A DNA stretch of 64,000 nucleotides from Sedimenticola sp. GTDB lineage: Bacteria > Pseudomonadota > Gammaproteobacteria > Chromatiales > Chromatiaceae. The position numbers were made by a program, and so were the translations under genes. The notes below the pieces were generated by a model. That model saw only the letters and a program-made list of their open reading frames with translations, was not told the DNA's origin and ran no database searches. Below, in pieces: positions 10,795 to 21,591 of this stretch; position 1 is the stretch's first letter, and every line of letters begins with the position of its first letter. The DNA is taken from assembly GCA_027083925.1 (NCBI GenBank), contig JALWMK010000031.1, forward strand, positions 1-64,000, given 5' to 3'.

Positions 10795-11667
10795 ATGGAT
10801 ACAGCAAACCAAGAAACACCCGCCATCAGCTTCGAACTGTTTCCGCCCAAGACCGAAAAGGGCATGGAGAAACTCAAGGCGGTGGTGATCCAGCTCAACG
10901 CACTCAAGCCGGAATATTTCAGCGTCACCTATGGCGCCGGCGGCTCTACCCAGGAGCGCACCTTCGCCACCGTGGACTGGCTGCGCGGGCAAGGCATAGA
11001 TACGGCGCCCCATCTGTCCTGCATCGGCGCGGACAAGGATGAAATCCTGGAAATTCTCAAGCGCTACCAGACGCAAGGCATACGACGCATCGTCGCCCTG
11101 CGCGGGGATCTGCCCTCGGGATCGGGCCTTGGCGGGCTGGGCGAGCTCAACTTCGCCAATGAACTGGTGGCTCTGATCCGGCAATCTTTTGGCAATGACT
11201 TTCATATCGAGGTCGCCGCTTATCCCGAATTCCATCCCCAGGCGGAAAACGCCAATCAGGACCTGGACAACTTCAAGCACAAGGTGGAAAGCGGCGCCCA
11301 TGGCGCAATCACCCAGTATTTCTACAATGCCGACGCCTACTGGCGTTTTCTCGACGACTGCAAACAGCGAGGCATAGAAATTCCCATCATCCCCGGCATC
11401 ATGCCCATCACCAACTACAGTTCTCTGGCGCGATTCTCCGACGCCTGTGGCGCGGAGATCCCACGCTGGATCCGCAAGCGACTGGAATCCTATGGCGATG
11501 ACCCGGACAGCACCCAGCAATTTGGCGTGGAAGTCGTCACCACGCTATGCCGGCAATTGCTCGATGGCGGTGCGCCAGGGCTGCATTTCTACACCATGAA
11601 CCAATCCGCCAACGTAATGCAAATCTGCGCGGCGCTGGGATTGCCAGACGGTGCGACTGCCTCGTAA
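10795..11667 (+). CDS. metF: Methylenetetrahydrofolate reductase
   Basis: A flavoprotein reducing 5,10-methylene-THF to 5-methyl-THF, the methyl donor for methionine regeneration. The 290-residue length matches the bacterial enzyme. Visible signatures are the N-terminal ISFELFPPKT with the proton-relay glutamate (Glu14), VTYGAGGSTQ, and the C-terminal LHFYTMN. It lies in the ahcY transcript and overlaps the next gene, rsmE, by 17 bp, so all three are probably cotranscribed and indirectly under SAH control. Confidence 0.95.
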   Translation: MDTANQETPAISFELFPPKTEKGMEKLKAVVIQLNALKPEYFSVTYGAGGSTQERTFATVDWLRGQGIDTAPHLSCIGADKDEILEILKRYQTQGIRRIVALRGDLPSGSGLGGLGELNFANELVALIRQSFGNDFHIEVAAYPEFHPQAENANQDLDNFKHKVESGAHGAITQYFYNADAYWRFLDDCKQRGIEIPIIPGIMPITNYSSLARFSDACGAEIPRWIRKRLESYGDDPDSTQQFGVEVVTTLCRQLLDGGAPGLHFYTMNQSANVMQICAALGLPDGATAS

Positions 11668-12382
11668 CTGGGTTCCCCAGCCTCTGGCGGAAGGAGATGA
11701 ACTGCAGCTCCCTGCCGGGGTCACTCGCCATGTCCAGCAAGTGCTGCGCATGAAGCCGGGGCAGGAAATCATCTTGTTCAACGGCGCAGACGGGCGAGAC
11801 TATCGGGCAACGCTGATTCAGGCGGGAAAAAAAGCCGTAGCCGCCAGGATTACCGCTACCAGCGAAGTAGAACCTCCGCCACGACTATCCATCGGGCTTG
11901 CCTTGGGCATCTCCCGCAGTGAGCGCATGGATCTGGCCCTGCAAAAAAGCGTGGAGCTGGGGGTGGCGCAAATTTTCCCCTTGTTTACAGAACGCACCCA
12001 GGTGAAGCTTTCCCTTCAGCGTCAGCAAAAGCGCCTGCAGCACTGGCGGAGAATCGTCGCCAGCGCCTGTGAGCAGTGTGGACGGCGCTGGCTCCCGGTA
12101 TTGCATCCTGCGCAAAGCTACTGCCAGTGGCTGGAGCACAGGGGAAAGAATGCATTGTTCCTGGATCCTGGGGCAAAACTCAGCCTGCCCGATATCGACA
12201 CTCCGGAAGGCCATCTTTGTTTTCTCAGTGGTCCGGAGGGGGGGTTCAGCGAGGAAGAAAGAAAAGCCGCGATTGCAGCCGGCTGCACCCTGGTGCGTTT
12301 GGGCCCGAGGGTGCTGCGCACCGAGACTGCACCTCTGGCGGCAATTGCAGCCGCCCAGACGCTATGGGGTGACTTTCTGTAG
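11651..12382 (+). CDS. rsmE: 16S rRNA m3U1498 methyltransferase
   Basis: SPOUT-class methyltransferase acting on uridine 1498 of 16S rRNA with S-adenosylmethionine. The 243-residue protein has an N-terminal PUA-like part (MRLPRNWVPQ to about residue 75) and the C-terminal trefoil-knot motifs LSGPEGGFSEEE and RVLRTETAPLAAI. The start overlaps metF by 17 bp. Its 3' end overlaps the convergent chpC by 21 bp, leaving no room for a separate terminator; antisense 3' ends are expected. Confidence 0.93.
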   Translation: MRLPRNWVPQPLAEGDELQLPAGVTRHVQQVLRMKPGQEIILFNGADGRDYRATLIQAGKKAVAARITATSEVEPPPRLSIGLALGISRSERMDLALQKSVELGVAQIFPLFTERTQVKLSLQRQQKRLQHWRRIVASACEQCGRRWLPVLHPAQSYCQWLEHRGKNALFLDPGAKLSLPDIDTPEGHLCFLSGPEGGFSEEERKAAIAAGCTLVRLGPRVLRTETAPLAAIAAAQTLWGDFL

Positions 12383-12838
12383 CAGCGCCCCCAGGCGCTC
12401 CAGATCGGGAATAAGCGCTTCTGCATCCAGCACCCGCACCCGGTCGCTGATGGGCCAGTCATCCGGCCAGGGATCGCCTTCCACCACCGTAAGGTTGTCC
12501 TCATTCAGGGTTACCAGGCGGGGCATGCCCGTGGCTTCGATGCCAATGAAAGGAATTTTCAGCTTGTCGGAAAAGACATGCACGATGATGATGCGCTTTC
12601 GTCCCCGCTTGCCTTCCCGTTCCACCCCGAGCACACGCTCCATGGAAACCAGGGGCAGCACCAGATTTCTCCAGGAAAAGCTGCCCAGCAACCAGCTTGC
12701 CTCGGTGGTGTTTTCATTGATTTCCCGATAACCCAGTATCTCGATTACGGCAGCCACCGGAAGCAGCAAAGGCATCTGCCGTTGCGGAATCAGTAACCCC
12801 TGCAGCTCATGTACCGTACCAGATTCAACGCTATGCAT
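12362..12838 (-). CDS. chpC: CheW-like chemosensory adaptor ChpC
   Basis: A 158-residue CheW-domain protein at the end of the leftward pil-chp run, the place chpC holds in Pseudomonas. CheW-type proteins couple receptors to the histidine kinase. The domain fills residues about 10-140, with the strand LLGSFSWRNLVLPLVSME typical of the fold. It overlaps chpA by 8 bp, so translational coupling is likely. ChpC in the pilus-control system is thought to be a second adaptor beside PilI; its partner receptor is unknown. Confidence 0.8.
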   Translation of the reverse strand: MHSVESGTVHELQGLLIPQRQMPLLLPVAAVIEILGYREINENTTEASWLLGSFSWRNLVLPLVSMERVLGVEREGKRGRKRIIIVHVFSDKLKIPFIGIEATGMPRLVTLNEDNLTVVEGDPWPDDWPISDRVRVLDAEALIPDLERLGALLQKVTP

Positions 12839-15800
12839 CGCTATTCTCCGCCAGCAGCGTGTAGATATTCTCCAGCAAATCGGTTTCCTGGTAGGGTTTG
12901 CCCAAATAACGGTTTACGCCCAGCTCCATGGCGCGCTCACGGTGCTTTTCGCCGGTGCGGGAAGTAATCATGATGATAGGAATGTCTGCCAGATCCGGGG
13001 TATTGCGAATATGGCGCGCCAGCTCGTAACCATCCATACGCGGCATCTCGATATCCAGCAGCATGACATCCGGCCTGGCTTCCTGCAGCACCGTGATTGC
13101 GTCCACTCCATCACGTGCGGTAAGCACCTGCATGTTGTGACGCTCCAGCAAACGACTGGTAACCTTGCGCACAGTAATGGAGTCATCCACGACCATCACG
13201 GTTATACCCGCCGCTTCTTCTTCCTGCCTTACAATGGGCGCCTGGGTGACCACATCGGAACGAACCAGGGCGTTTACATCCAATAGCAGCGCAATCTTGC
13301 CATCGGCAAGAATGGTGCCGCCGGTAAACCAGCGCACACCACTGAGCTGCGCCCCGATGGATTTGACCACCACCTGGTAGTTACCCAGCAGATGATCGAG
13401 CTGGATCGCCATGCGTTGCTCGCCAGAGCGCACCAGCAGCAGCGGATACCACTTGATGTTTTCCTGGATCACCGGCTCGGAAATGCCCAGCATGGCGCCA
13501 AGGTAGCGAACCGGATAGTGATGCCCTCCATACTCGATCCCTTCTGTATACCCGTTGTAGCAAGCTGCCAGATCTTTCCGGGAAACCCGGATGATAACTT
13601 CCGCCGAACCATGGGGGATCGCCAGCACCTCATCTGCAACCTGCACCAGCAGGGCTTCGGAGATCGCCAGGGTAAAGGGCAGGCGAATAACAAAGCTGCT
13701 GCCCCGGCCCCACTGGGAAAGAATCTCCAGGGAACCACCCAGTTGCTTGATCTCGCTGACTACCGCATCCATGCCAACACCACGGCCTGCCACCTGGGTT
13801 ACCTCTGTCGCCGTGGTAAAACCGGGTTGCAGGATAAACTGATACAACGCATCGTCATTCACTTCCGCATCAGCTTCGAGCAAACCGTTGGCGACGGCCT
13901 TGTTGCGAATGGCTTCACTATCCAGCCCGGCACCGTCATCAGAGATACTCAACACCACCTCTGTGCCCTCTCTGGACAATACCAGGGAAACCTTGCCGTT
14001 CTGCGGCTTGCCATGAGCGGTGCGCTGCTCCGGTGGCTCGATGCCGTGTGCCACAGCATTGCGCAGCAAATGCTCCAGGGGACCCATGATTCGATTCAAT
14101 ATGGTGCGGTCGATCTCTCCTTCTGCCCCCCGCACATGAAGTTCTGCTTTTTTACCCAGATTCTGGGCTGTCTGGCGCACCACGCGTTGCAGCCGGGATG
14201 CCTGGCGGTTGAAGGGCACCATGCGGCTGCGCAGCAAACCGTCCTGCAGGTCGTTCGTCACCCGCGCCTGCTGCAGCATCAGGGTATCGGCATCCCGGGT
14301 TTGCTCGCTCAGGGTTTCGCCAATATTGGAAAGGTCATTGATGGTTTCCGACAATGCCCGGGACAGTTGTTGCAGGGTGGAATACTGATCCATTTCCAGT
14401 GGATCAAAATCCTGGTAACGTTTGCTTTCGCTCTCCCGTTCATGGCGTGAACGGATCTGTACTTCAGTTTCCAGCTCCAACGCACGCAGCTGCTTGCGCA
14501 GACGGGAAATAGTGTCATTGAGTTCCTGCAAATCACTCTGCACGGTTTTGTTGTGCTGCTCCAGGCGTGCGCGGTAGATGCTTACTTCACCGGCATTGTT
14601 TACCAGCTGATCGAGCAGTTCTGCCAGCACCCTGACGCGTTCTCCCTTCCCTGCAAGCTCTTCTTCCGCCTGTAGCGGCGGCGGCCGGCGTTTTGCCTTT
14701 GTGGGAATTTCGCCAGCCGGGAAAGGCAGCACCTTCCCTTCCACATCAAGCAGTTCACTGTCCCCCAAAAGCCCGGATTCGCCAAGCAATTGCGAGTCCA
14801 CCATCAAGGATGATTCCATCTGGGTATCAACGATGGTGCTGACTTCCGACATCTGGGATGTGCTTTGCGACAACAGAGATTCCGAAGCGCGCGCTTCCCC
14901 TGCTTCCGGCAACTGCCATTGCTCACCCGCAGCCGCCTGTTCCAGGGCATGGGTGACAGCGGAGAGTGCAGGCATGGCCCCGGATCGCTGCAGCTGATCG
15001 ATGGTGGTTTCAAGGGCATCCAGTCCCTGGCGCACCAGGGGAACCAGGTCGTCTGTGGCTGCAAGATCACCGGAAGCCAGATTCTCGAACAGGGATTCCA
15101 GCGCATGGCTCAGATCTCCCAGGGAAAACAGCCCGGCAAAGCGTGCGTTCCCCTTGAGGGTGTGCAGGTTGCGCATCCATCCGTCAATGGGTGCCTGGGC
15201 GGTAAGATCTTCCTGCCACTGTGTATAGAACTCTTCCAGCTGCTCACTCAGTTCTCCAGCTTCTTCGAGGAAGATCTCCAGCATTTCCGGATCAACATCC
15301 GGCCTGGCCGCAGCGGCAGCAGGCTGCGTCTCTTTTGCTGCAGTTTCCAAAGAAACCTCAGGAACAAGCTCGCCCTCTTCATGCCAGGATTCGGAAAGCA
15401 GGATGGATTCTGGCTCTTCTTCCAACTGCCCGGAAACCAGTTGCTGCAAGCCTTGGGCGAGATCGCCGGCAATCTCCGCCTGCGCCCCCAGATCCGGCAG
15501 CTTGCCGTTCAGGTGCAGCATGTCCAGCGCGCTCTCTACATCCTCAAGCACCTGACCGACGCTGTCCTTGGTATCTTCATCCACCTCTCCCCGGTTTTCC
15601 AGAAGCACCTCAAAAAAGGATTCCAGCCCCTGCAACACTTCACCCAGGGGAGCAAAACCTGCCAGTCGGGCGCCGCCCTTGAGGGAGTGCAAATCCCTGC
15701 AGATTTGCACTCCGACTTCAGACAAGGCGTTTTCCCGCCATACCGCCATGCGCTCCGCCAACTGCGGAAATATTTCTCCGGCTTCTTCGAGGAATACCTC

Positions 15801-18725
15801 TTGGGCTTCACGCTCAGGAGCCAGATCAGAAAGGATTTCACTGTCTGCTCCAACCTGCAACTCCGAAATCGCATCAGGCAGGGCATGATCCTGCTGTTGA
15901 ATATCGTCCACCAGCTTTTCCCAGCCAGCAATTTCGGTACCAGGCGTATTGATTGCCTCCAGCATGCGCCGCATGGTAGCACTGAACTTTGCAAACAGCT
16001 CCAGCGCCTGCTCGTCGCAAACATGGGACAGTTGATGCAGGTGCTTGCAGTACTGCTCCATTTCCCCTGCCAGTGCGGCCATGGGAAGCACTTCGGCAAG
16101 GTGCGAGCTTCCATGCAATGTATGCACAGCCAGAACTACATCAGCACCAACGGTACAGTCCTCACATTGCGCCATAAAATCATCAATAACGGCTAGATGG
16201 GTTGCAGATTCAGCCTTGAATATCTCAACCAGATCCTCCGCCAGCAAGATAGAGGAATTTTCCAGCTCGCCTTCCTGCGCGCCTGGTTCATCGCCACCCT
16301 GCCCGGGTAATTCTTCAGTGATCAGCTCTTCCTGTCCGGCAAATTCAGAGCCAGCCAGCGCCTCATCAACGGTTTTCGACTGATCCACCCTTTCCGCCAG
16401 AGCAAAACCACGCCGCCCCAGTTTTTCGACATCAATGTTTATGGACGCCCCCTCGGCCTGGGCGTTGACCAGTACAGGCACCACTGCAATAACATCATCA
16501 AGGTATGCGATTACCTCTTCATCGGGTTTTACACTGCCTTCCATGACGCCATTCAGCAGGCTCTCCACCGCCCAGGAAAATTCACCGATAATATGCGCCC
16601 CGACCATGCGCCCACTGCCTTTGAGGGTATGGAAAGAACGCCGAAAATTTTGCAGCGCATGCTCATCGCTATGGTCTGCTCTCCATAGTGGATACTGGGT
16701 CTGGATCACTTCCAGTTCTTCTACTGCTTCTTCCATGAAGATATCGAAAATATCCGGGTCGATCTCATCCATTTGCAGGGTAATCTCGGCATCTTCCATT
16801 TCCGGAGCTTTTATTTTTGCACCCTCTGTTGCGGCGACTTCTCTCGTATCAGGTGCAGCCTCCTGCTCTTCACCTACGAAGTCGTCACCAGGAATATCCC
16901 CCTCCGGCAACAACTCGGAAGCAAGCTGCTGGTCTTCCGGCAGGTCATCCGAAAGCATGGAATCCGTAAACAGCTCCTGGTCGGCTGCAGGCGCCTTTGT
17001 TTCCTGTTCTTCAAACTCCGGATGCGCCTGCGCTTCTTCCGCCGCTTCTTTTGAAGTCAACCTGAGCAACGCGTCTGCAGCATATTCTGTAAACTGTTCC
17101 AGTTTGCTGCGCTTTTCCAGGCGGGCTTCCAAATAGTATTCAATGCCCGCAAACAGATCCACCAGGGCGCTTTGCTGAACGCTGTTCAACTGCACCTCCT
17201 CATTGCTCAGCTCACGCAGTATGGGCTCAGCCTGGCGCATCAGGTCGGTCACAGCATCCAGATTGGCCAGCTCAAAGACGCCTACCAGCTTGTGCACACT
17301 TTCGGCAACTTCAACCAGGCCGCCACTGTCAGTCGCACCTCGAAGATACCGTTCCACACCTGACTTGATCTGTGAATATTCGGTAAACGCTTCCGAAATG
17401 ACCGCCACGATGCTGTCTTCAGTCTCCTGATCATGCGCCGCCTCCTGTTCCTGTAGCGAATCTGCACTGGGCAGTTTTCCCGAGCCAGGCGTGGTCAGCG
17501 CAGATTCAACCTCTACAATGACCGTCGCAATCTGCATAAGCTGCTCATCATCCAGCAGTTCTTTGGCGGCCTCCGATTCAGACAGGTTGCCCGCCACTGC
17601 AGAAAGCTTTTCCCGCAAAGAGCCGCGCCCCAGCATTCCGAGAGTATCTCCCGCTTTGAGCAATTGGCCGCTCAACCCCTGTAGGCGATGCGTTTCTTCC
17701 CTGTCGCCACGAATATAAAGATCCAGGGCTTCTTTCACTTGCAGCAGATCTTCCAGCAATGCACCGGCAACTGCTTGCAGCACGTTTTCATCTGCTCCCA
17801 TCGTGGCTTCCGCCGGGGATTTATGGATTTGGTCGGGAAAACTGTTGGCCAGGTCAGCAGTGCGCTTTACCGTCAGCACCACAGGGTTGACCGAATGCGA
17901 GCGTGAAACGAAATACAGCAGGTTCTTCAGCAGATCGGTGGGGAAGTCGGTTACTGCTGCCTCTTCACCCTCTTCAGCCAGCCGCTTCAATACGCGGTCG
18001 ATCCGGCTGAACAACTGTTTTACTTCCGTATCAGCGGTAAATTCGCCGTCAATAAGGGTGACTACCAGCGCTTCCCCTGCGTCCATGAGACGGCGCAGGC
18101 GCAAAGTGCCAGCCACCGCATTGATCTTTTGCAAAACGTCCAGAACTTCGTGCAGTCCCTCATCCAGTTTGTCGTCTCGATACCAAAGCAACAGACCCTT
18201 GTGGTAACGGTTACGCAGTCGCCGTATGATGCCGGGCAATTGTTCATTTCCCGAGCCAGGAACCACAGGCTCGCGCTCGACCAGGCGATCCAGATTCGGC
18301 GCATAGAGCACAATCTCCGATGCCGGCGCCACATTGCGCAGCGCACGCAAATCATTCAGCACAGGCAACAGCACCAGGGGGATATCCGGCTCGCCCTTTT
18401 CCAGTCGTTGCAAATAGGGTGGCAGTTGAACCAGGCCCAACATCAGGGATTCTGCAATACGCTCACTGCCCGAAAATGCGCCATCAGCCAGCAGCCGGGC
18501 AACACGCTCCATTTCTTCCACCAGCATGCCGGCCCCGTAGACCTGCACCATGCGCAAGGTTCCCAGGAGCTGATGGACATGCTTCAGATAAACCTGAATG
18601 CCATCGCCGCTGAAACCGGCACTCACATACTCTTCGAGCGCCTGGCGGGCGAGCAGTATGGTTTCATCCATACCTTCTTTCACCCAGCGCAAGGTGGCGT
18701 AATCAGGCTTTTCCATGTCAGTCAT
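12831..18725 (-). CDS. chpA: Multi-Hpt hybrid histidine kinase of type IV pilus chemosensory system
   Basis: A 1964-residue CheA-like kinase. The N-terminal two thirds carry repeated phosphotransfer (Hpt) modules: clear sites are FHTLKGSGRM, VHTLHGSSHL, LHSLKGGARL and LHTLKGNARF, and the N-terminus has weaker ones (VHQLLGTLRM, SVHKLVGVFE). Then follow the dimerisation region, the ATP-binding domain (NAVAHGIEPPE, SDDGAGLD, GRGVGMD), a CheW-like domain and a C-terminal receiver (LLDIEMPRMDG, conserved YLGKPY). It should phosphorylate PilG and PilH to steer pilus extension and retraction. Start MTDMEKPDY at 18725 is chosen because a GGGGAT lies upstream and the longer frame begins with unrelated residues. 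Same architecture class as Pseudomonas ChpA. Confidence 0.93.
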   Translation of the reverse strand: MTDMEKPDYATLRWVKEGMDETILLARQALEEYVSAGFSGDGIQVYLKHVHQLLGTLRMVQVYGAGMLVEEMERVARLLADGAFSGSERIAESLMLGLVQLPPYLQRLEKGEPDIPLVLLPVLNDLRALRNVAPASEIVLYAPNLDRLVEREPVVPGSGNEQLPGIIRRLRNRYHKGLLLWYRDDKLDEGLHEVLDVLQKINAVAGTLRLRRLMDAGEALVVTLIDGEFTADTEVKQLFSRIDRVLKRLAEEGEEAAVTDFPTDLLKNLLYFVSRSHSVNPVVLTVKRTADLANSFPDQIHKSPAEATMGADENVLQAVAGALLEDLLQVKEALDLYIRGDREETHRLQGLSGQLLKAGDTLGMLGRGSLREKLSAVAGNLSESEAAKELLDDEQLMQIATVIVEVESALTTPGSGKLPSADSLQEQEAAHDQETEDSIVAVISEAFTEYSQIKSGVERYLRGATDSGGLVEVAESVHKLVGVFELANLDAVTDLMRQAEPILRELSNEEVQLNSVQQSALVDLFAGIEYYLEARLEKRSKLEQFTEYAADALLRLTSKEAAEEAQAHPEFEEQETKAPAADQELFTDSMLSDDLPEDQQLASELLPEGDIPGDDFVGEEQEAAPDTREVAATEGAKIKAPEMEDAEITLQMDEIDPDIFDIFMEEAVEELEVIQTQYPLWRADHSDEHALQNFRRSFHTLKGSGRMVGAHIIGEFSWAVESLLNGVMEGSVKPDEEVIAYLDDVIAVVPVLVNAQAEGASINIDVEKLGRRGFALAERVDQSKTVDEALAGSEFAGQEELITEELPGQGGDEPGAQEGELENSSILLAEDLVEIFKAESATHLAVIDDFMAQCEDCTVGADVVLAVHTLHGSSHLAEVLPMAALAGEMEQYCKHLHQLSHVCDEQALELFAKFSATMRRMLEAINTPGTEIAGWEKLVDDIQQQDHALPDAISELQVGADSEILSDLAPEREAQEVFLEEAGEIFPQLAERMAVWRENALSEVGVQICRDLHSLKGGARLAGFAPLGEVLQGLESFFEVLLENRGEVDEDTKDSVGQVLEDVESALDMLHLNGKLPDLGAQAEIAGDLAQGLQQLVSGQLEEEPESILLSESWHEEGELVPEVSLETAAKETQPAAAAARPDVDPEMLEIFLEEAGELSEQLEEFYTQWQEDLTAQAPIDGWMRNLHTLKGNARFAGLFSLGDLSHALESLFENLASGDLAATDDLVPLVRQGLDALETTIDQLQRSGAMPALSAVTHALEQAAAGEQWQLPEAGEARASESLLSQSTSQMSEVSTIVDTQMESSLMVDSQLLGESGLLGDSELLDVEGKVLPFPAGEIPTKAKRRPPPLQAEEELAGKGERVRVLAELLDQLVNNAGEVSIYRARLEQHNKTVQSDLQELNDTISRLRKQLRALELETEVQIRSRHERESESKRYQDFDPLEMDQYSTLQQLSRALSETINDLSNIGETLSEQTRDADTLMLQQARVTNDLQDGLLRSRMVPFNRQASRLQRVVRQTAQNLGKKAELHVRGAEGEIDRTILNRIMGPLEHLLRNAVAHGIEPPEQRTAHGKPQNGKVSLVLSREGTEVVLSISDDGAGLDSEAIRNKAVANGLLEADAEVNDDALYQFILQPGFTTATEVTQVAGRGVGMDAVVSEIKQLGGSLEILSQWGRGSSFVIRLPFTLAISEALLVQVADEVLAIPHGSAEVIIRVSRKDLAACYNGYTEGIEYGGHHYPVRYLGAMLGISEPVIQENIKWYPLLLVRSGEQRMAIQLDHLLGNYQVVVKSIGAQLSGVRWFTGGTILADGKIALLLDVNALVRSDVVTQAPIVRQEEEAAGITVMVVDDSITVRKVTSRLLERHNMQVLTARDGVDAITVLQEARPDVMLLDIEMPRMDGYELARHIRNTPDLADIPIIMITSRTGEKHRERAMELGVNRYLGKPYQETDLLENIYTLLAENSDA

Positions 18726-18821
18726 CAAAGATCCCCAGGACGAGCTACAGCACGCGGGCAATACCGGTCAAGCAGGAAACAGCCAACCAGGATAAACCGG
18801 AAGCACATGCAAGCAGTACCG

Positions 18822-20939
18822 TTACATTTTTTCCGGAAGCACAAACCCGGCGACAGACTGGCGCAGACGATTGGTCTTTTCCGCCAGCTCGCCGATTTCG
18901 GCAGCTGCGTTGGCGGTGCCATCTGTTGTCTGCTGCGTGATTTCCTGGACAACACCCATGGTATCGTTCAGCTGCCGGGCTTCCGCAGACTCCTGCTGGG
19001 CGGAATCAGCCAGCTTGGTGATAATGCCAGCAATCTCATTGGAAACTTTCTCGATTTCCTGCAATGCAGTATCTGCATCCTCCGCCAGACCCGCACCGCT
19101 GACCACTTCTGTGGTACTCGCTTCCATTGAGCTAACCGCCTCGTTGGTGTCTGCCTGGATGGTCTGTACCAGCGCTTCAATCTGCTTGGTCGCATTGGCG
19201 GACCGCTCCGCAAGGCGCTGTACTTCGTCCGCAACCACCGCAAAACCACGGCCGGCCTCACCCGCCATCGCCGCCTGCATGGCAGCATTCAATGCCAGGA
19301 TGTTGGTCTGGTCGGCAATATCCTCAATAAGCTCAACAATATTACCGATTTCCTGGGAGCTCTCACCAAGGCGCTTGATCCGCTTGGAGGTTTCCTGAAT
19401 CTGCTCACGAATATTATCCATGCCGTTAATGGTGCGGCGCACCGCCTCTCCACCTTTGGACGCCAGTTCTACCGAGCTTCCTGCAACCTGCGCAGACTCT
19501 GTAGCACTATTTGACATATCTTCAAGAGCTGCCGTCATCTTGTCGATCGTGGAGCTGGCTCCCGTTATCTGTTCACGTTGATGCTCGGCGGCATCTGCCA
19601 GGTGCATGATCGTCGCCTGGGTATCCTGTGCAGAACCAGACACTTCTTCGGTGGTCTGGTTGATGGATTCAACCACCTCGCGCATGGCTTCAATCGCATA
19701 GTTGATGGAGTCAGCAATGGCGCCGGTAATATCTTCTGTTACCGTAGCCTGTACCGACAGATCACCATCGGCCAGGTCACCCATTTCGTCCAGCAGACGG
19801 CGAATCGCTTCCTGGTTTCTCTGGTATTGCTCGGCAGTATACTGTTCCCGCTTGCGCGCCTGGCCAATCAAAACCATACCAAGCAAGATCAGCAGCGCGG
19901 GAATCAATGCGCCCAGCGCAGTCACCAAAGCAGTATTGATGGGAATGCCGGCAATTTTCATGCTTCCCGCTTCGGTGCCATACAGCCTGATGGTCTCACG
20001 CGCTTCTTCCGCTACCTTGTCTGAGGACAACGCAAGTTGGTTTGGCACATCCATATCCGGCAATACTTCCCCTTCAGCCAGCGCTTCCTGGGCCATTTCC
20101 GCCATGCCCACTTCGCCGATAGCTTCCAGTGCAGGCAACACGTTTGAGATCATGCCCAAAATCACGCCCAGAGATTCATCGATATCCCCGAGAACAGCTT
20201 TGGCTTCCAGCAACTGTCCTTTCAGGCGCTCATCGTCTACCGCCTCGATTCCCAAGGCGGCGCTGCCGCCAACCAGGGCATTGACCACGGTTTTCAACTC
20301 ATCCACGTCCTGCGTCAACTGATCTACAGCAAGGGCTGTGGCCGCCCCCCCGGACAGGACTGCATTCAACGAGGAATTGATACGCTCCGCCAGAAACAGC
20401 TGCCGGGAAGCATAGAATATCTGTGTTGGCGTAGCGTTCGTCTCCACCAGCGCATTGGTAACCTCGGAGGATATCTCCAGCAAATCCGGCAAGGTATCCC
20501 GGATGGCGCTGATGATTTCATTTACCGAAAGAATCGATTCCTTATTGTTAAGAATGGCATCCGCATGGGAGCGTAGCTCCAGCCAGGCGTTTTCCAGCTT
20601 GCGCAGTTGCGGCTGCATGGCGGCAGGTGAAGGCGGCAGATCCAGCTCGGGCTGACCGTTCTTCAAGGCATCCAGCAGCTCTGAAAACCGGCTCCTGGCC
20701 TCTTGCGCGAGGGTAAACGAGGCTTCTTTACCACTTGCCGCCTCCCTGGCATATTTGGCAATCTGGTGCGCAAGCACTTGCTGCTCAGAAGCGTACAGAA
20801 CATACTTTTCCAGATGTGCTGTGTGCTTTGCCCAAGTGACAAAGGCCAAGACTCCCGCCGCTAAGGCCACAATCAGCAACACGGAAAGCAGTGGAACCAA
20901 TGCCGACCGGCTGAATCCTTTATTTGCTCTAGCTACCAT
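18822..20939 (-). CDS. pilJ: Methyl-accepting chemotaxis protein of the pilus system
   Basis: Membrane chemoreceptor of the Pil-Chp pathway. With the ATG at 20939 (705 residues; a GTG 11 codons upstream is the alternative) it has one transmembrane helix at about residues 12-36, a long periplasmic region to about 335, a second helix, a HAMP-like linker, and the cytoplasmic signalling hairpin with the conserved tip [20 protein letters not shown]. It feeds PilI/ChpC and ChpA. No methyltransferase or methylesterase gene is found in this locus, so how receptor adaptation works is open. Confidence 0.92.
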   Translation of the reverse strand: MVARANKGFSRSALVPLLSVLLIVALAAGVLAFVTWAKHTAHLEKYVLYASEQQVLAHQIAKYAREAASGKEASFTLAQEARSRFSELLDALKNGQPELDLPPSPAAMQPQLRKLENAWLELRSHADAILNNKESILSVNEIISAIRDTLPDLLEISSEVTNALVETNATPTQIFYASRQLFLAERINSSLNAVLSGGAATALAVDQLTQDVDELKTVVNALVGGSAALGIEAVDDERLKGQLLEAKAVLGDIDESLGVILGMISNVLPALEAIGEVGMAEMAQEALAEGEVLPDMDVPNQLALSSDKVAEEARETIRLYGTEAGSMKIAGIPINTALVTALGALIPALLILLGMVLIGQARKREQYTAEQYQRNQEAIRRLLDEMGDLADGDLSVQATVTEDITGAIADSINYAIEAMREVVESINQTTEEVSGSAQDTQATIMHLADAAEHQREQITGASSTIDKMTAALEDMSNSATESAQVAGSSVELASKGGEAVRRTINGMDNIREQIQETSKRIKRLGESSQEIGNIVELIEDIADQTNILALNAAMQAAMAGEAGRGFAVVADEVQRLAERSANATKQIEALVQTIQADTNEAVSSMEASTTEVVSGAGLAEDADTALQEIEKVSNEIAGIITKLADSAQQESAEARQLNDTMGVVQEITQQTTDGTANAAAEIGELAEKTNRLRQSVAGFVLPEKM

Positions 20940-21036
20940 TTCAATACCCCATTTTTCGTGAGCCTGACTCACCCAACCAAGTTATTATTCGCCTTGTGGC
21001 ATCACTGCCCGAATCAAACGAGCTTCCTTAAACCTT

Positions 21037-21591
21037 TTATAAAGCGGCCGCCATGAAATGTTCATCATTGGCCAATGCCGCCATGCTGAAAACCGGCCAA
21101 ACACCATCATCCAGCCCAAATACATCATAAACATAGCGCCCGAGAGCGCCTTCAAAATGCGCATCTACAATTTGCTTACTGGCCGGAAGGTGGCGCATGC
21201 CGATAACAGATGACACCAGCAATCCTGTGGAGGCGCCCCGATTACGAATCACCAGTACACGAGACTGCTCGTTTACCGCCACGACTCCACCGCCAATGAA
21301 CTGCTGCAGATCAACTATGGGAAGCAGTTCTCCACGAATATTTGCCAGCCCCAGCATCCAGCTCCTGGTTCCGGGAACCCGGGTAACAGATTCCGGATAG
21401 GGCAGCAGCTCACGAACCTCATTCATTGCAGAGATCACTTTCACCCCGTCCAGGACGAAGGCCAGCCCCTGCCAGTCTTCTTCCTTGACCATGGTTGCAG
21501 GAACCAGTGATTCCTGCGCCCTGCTGCGCCGGTCTGCTTCAGCCAGCCGCACCAGCACAGCCCGTGAATCCTGAGCGTTATCCCCGGGCAT
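21037..21591 (-). CDS. pilI: CheW-like adaptor PilI
   Basis: A 184-residue CheW-domain adaptor linking PilJ to the ChpA kinase. The start MPGDNAQDSR at 21591 shares its ATG with the pilH stop (TGATG), a coupling overlap; the longer open frame upstream merely overlaps pilH. The region TRSWMLGLANIRGELLPIVD is the classic CheW core. Its position between pilH and pilJ matches the Pseudomonas order. Confidence 0.9.
   Translation of the reverse strand: MPGDNAQDSRAVLVRLAEADRRSRAQESLVPATMVKEEDWQGLAFVLDGVKVISAMNEVRELLPYPESVTRVPGTRSWMLGLANIRGELLPIVDLQQFIGGGVVAVNEQSRVLVIRNRGASTGLLVSSVIGMRHLPASKQIVDAHFEGALGRYVYDVFGLDDGVWPVFSMAALANDEHFMAAAL

Noticed and set aside
7934-10819. Long minus-strand open frames opposite metK and ahcY
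   Set aside because: They lie exactly antisense to conserved enzymes and show no family motif.
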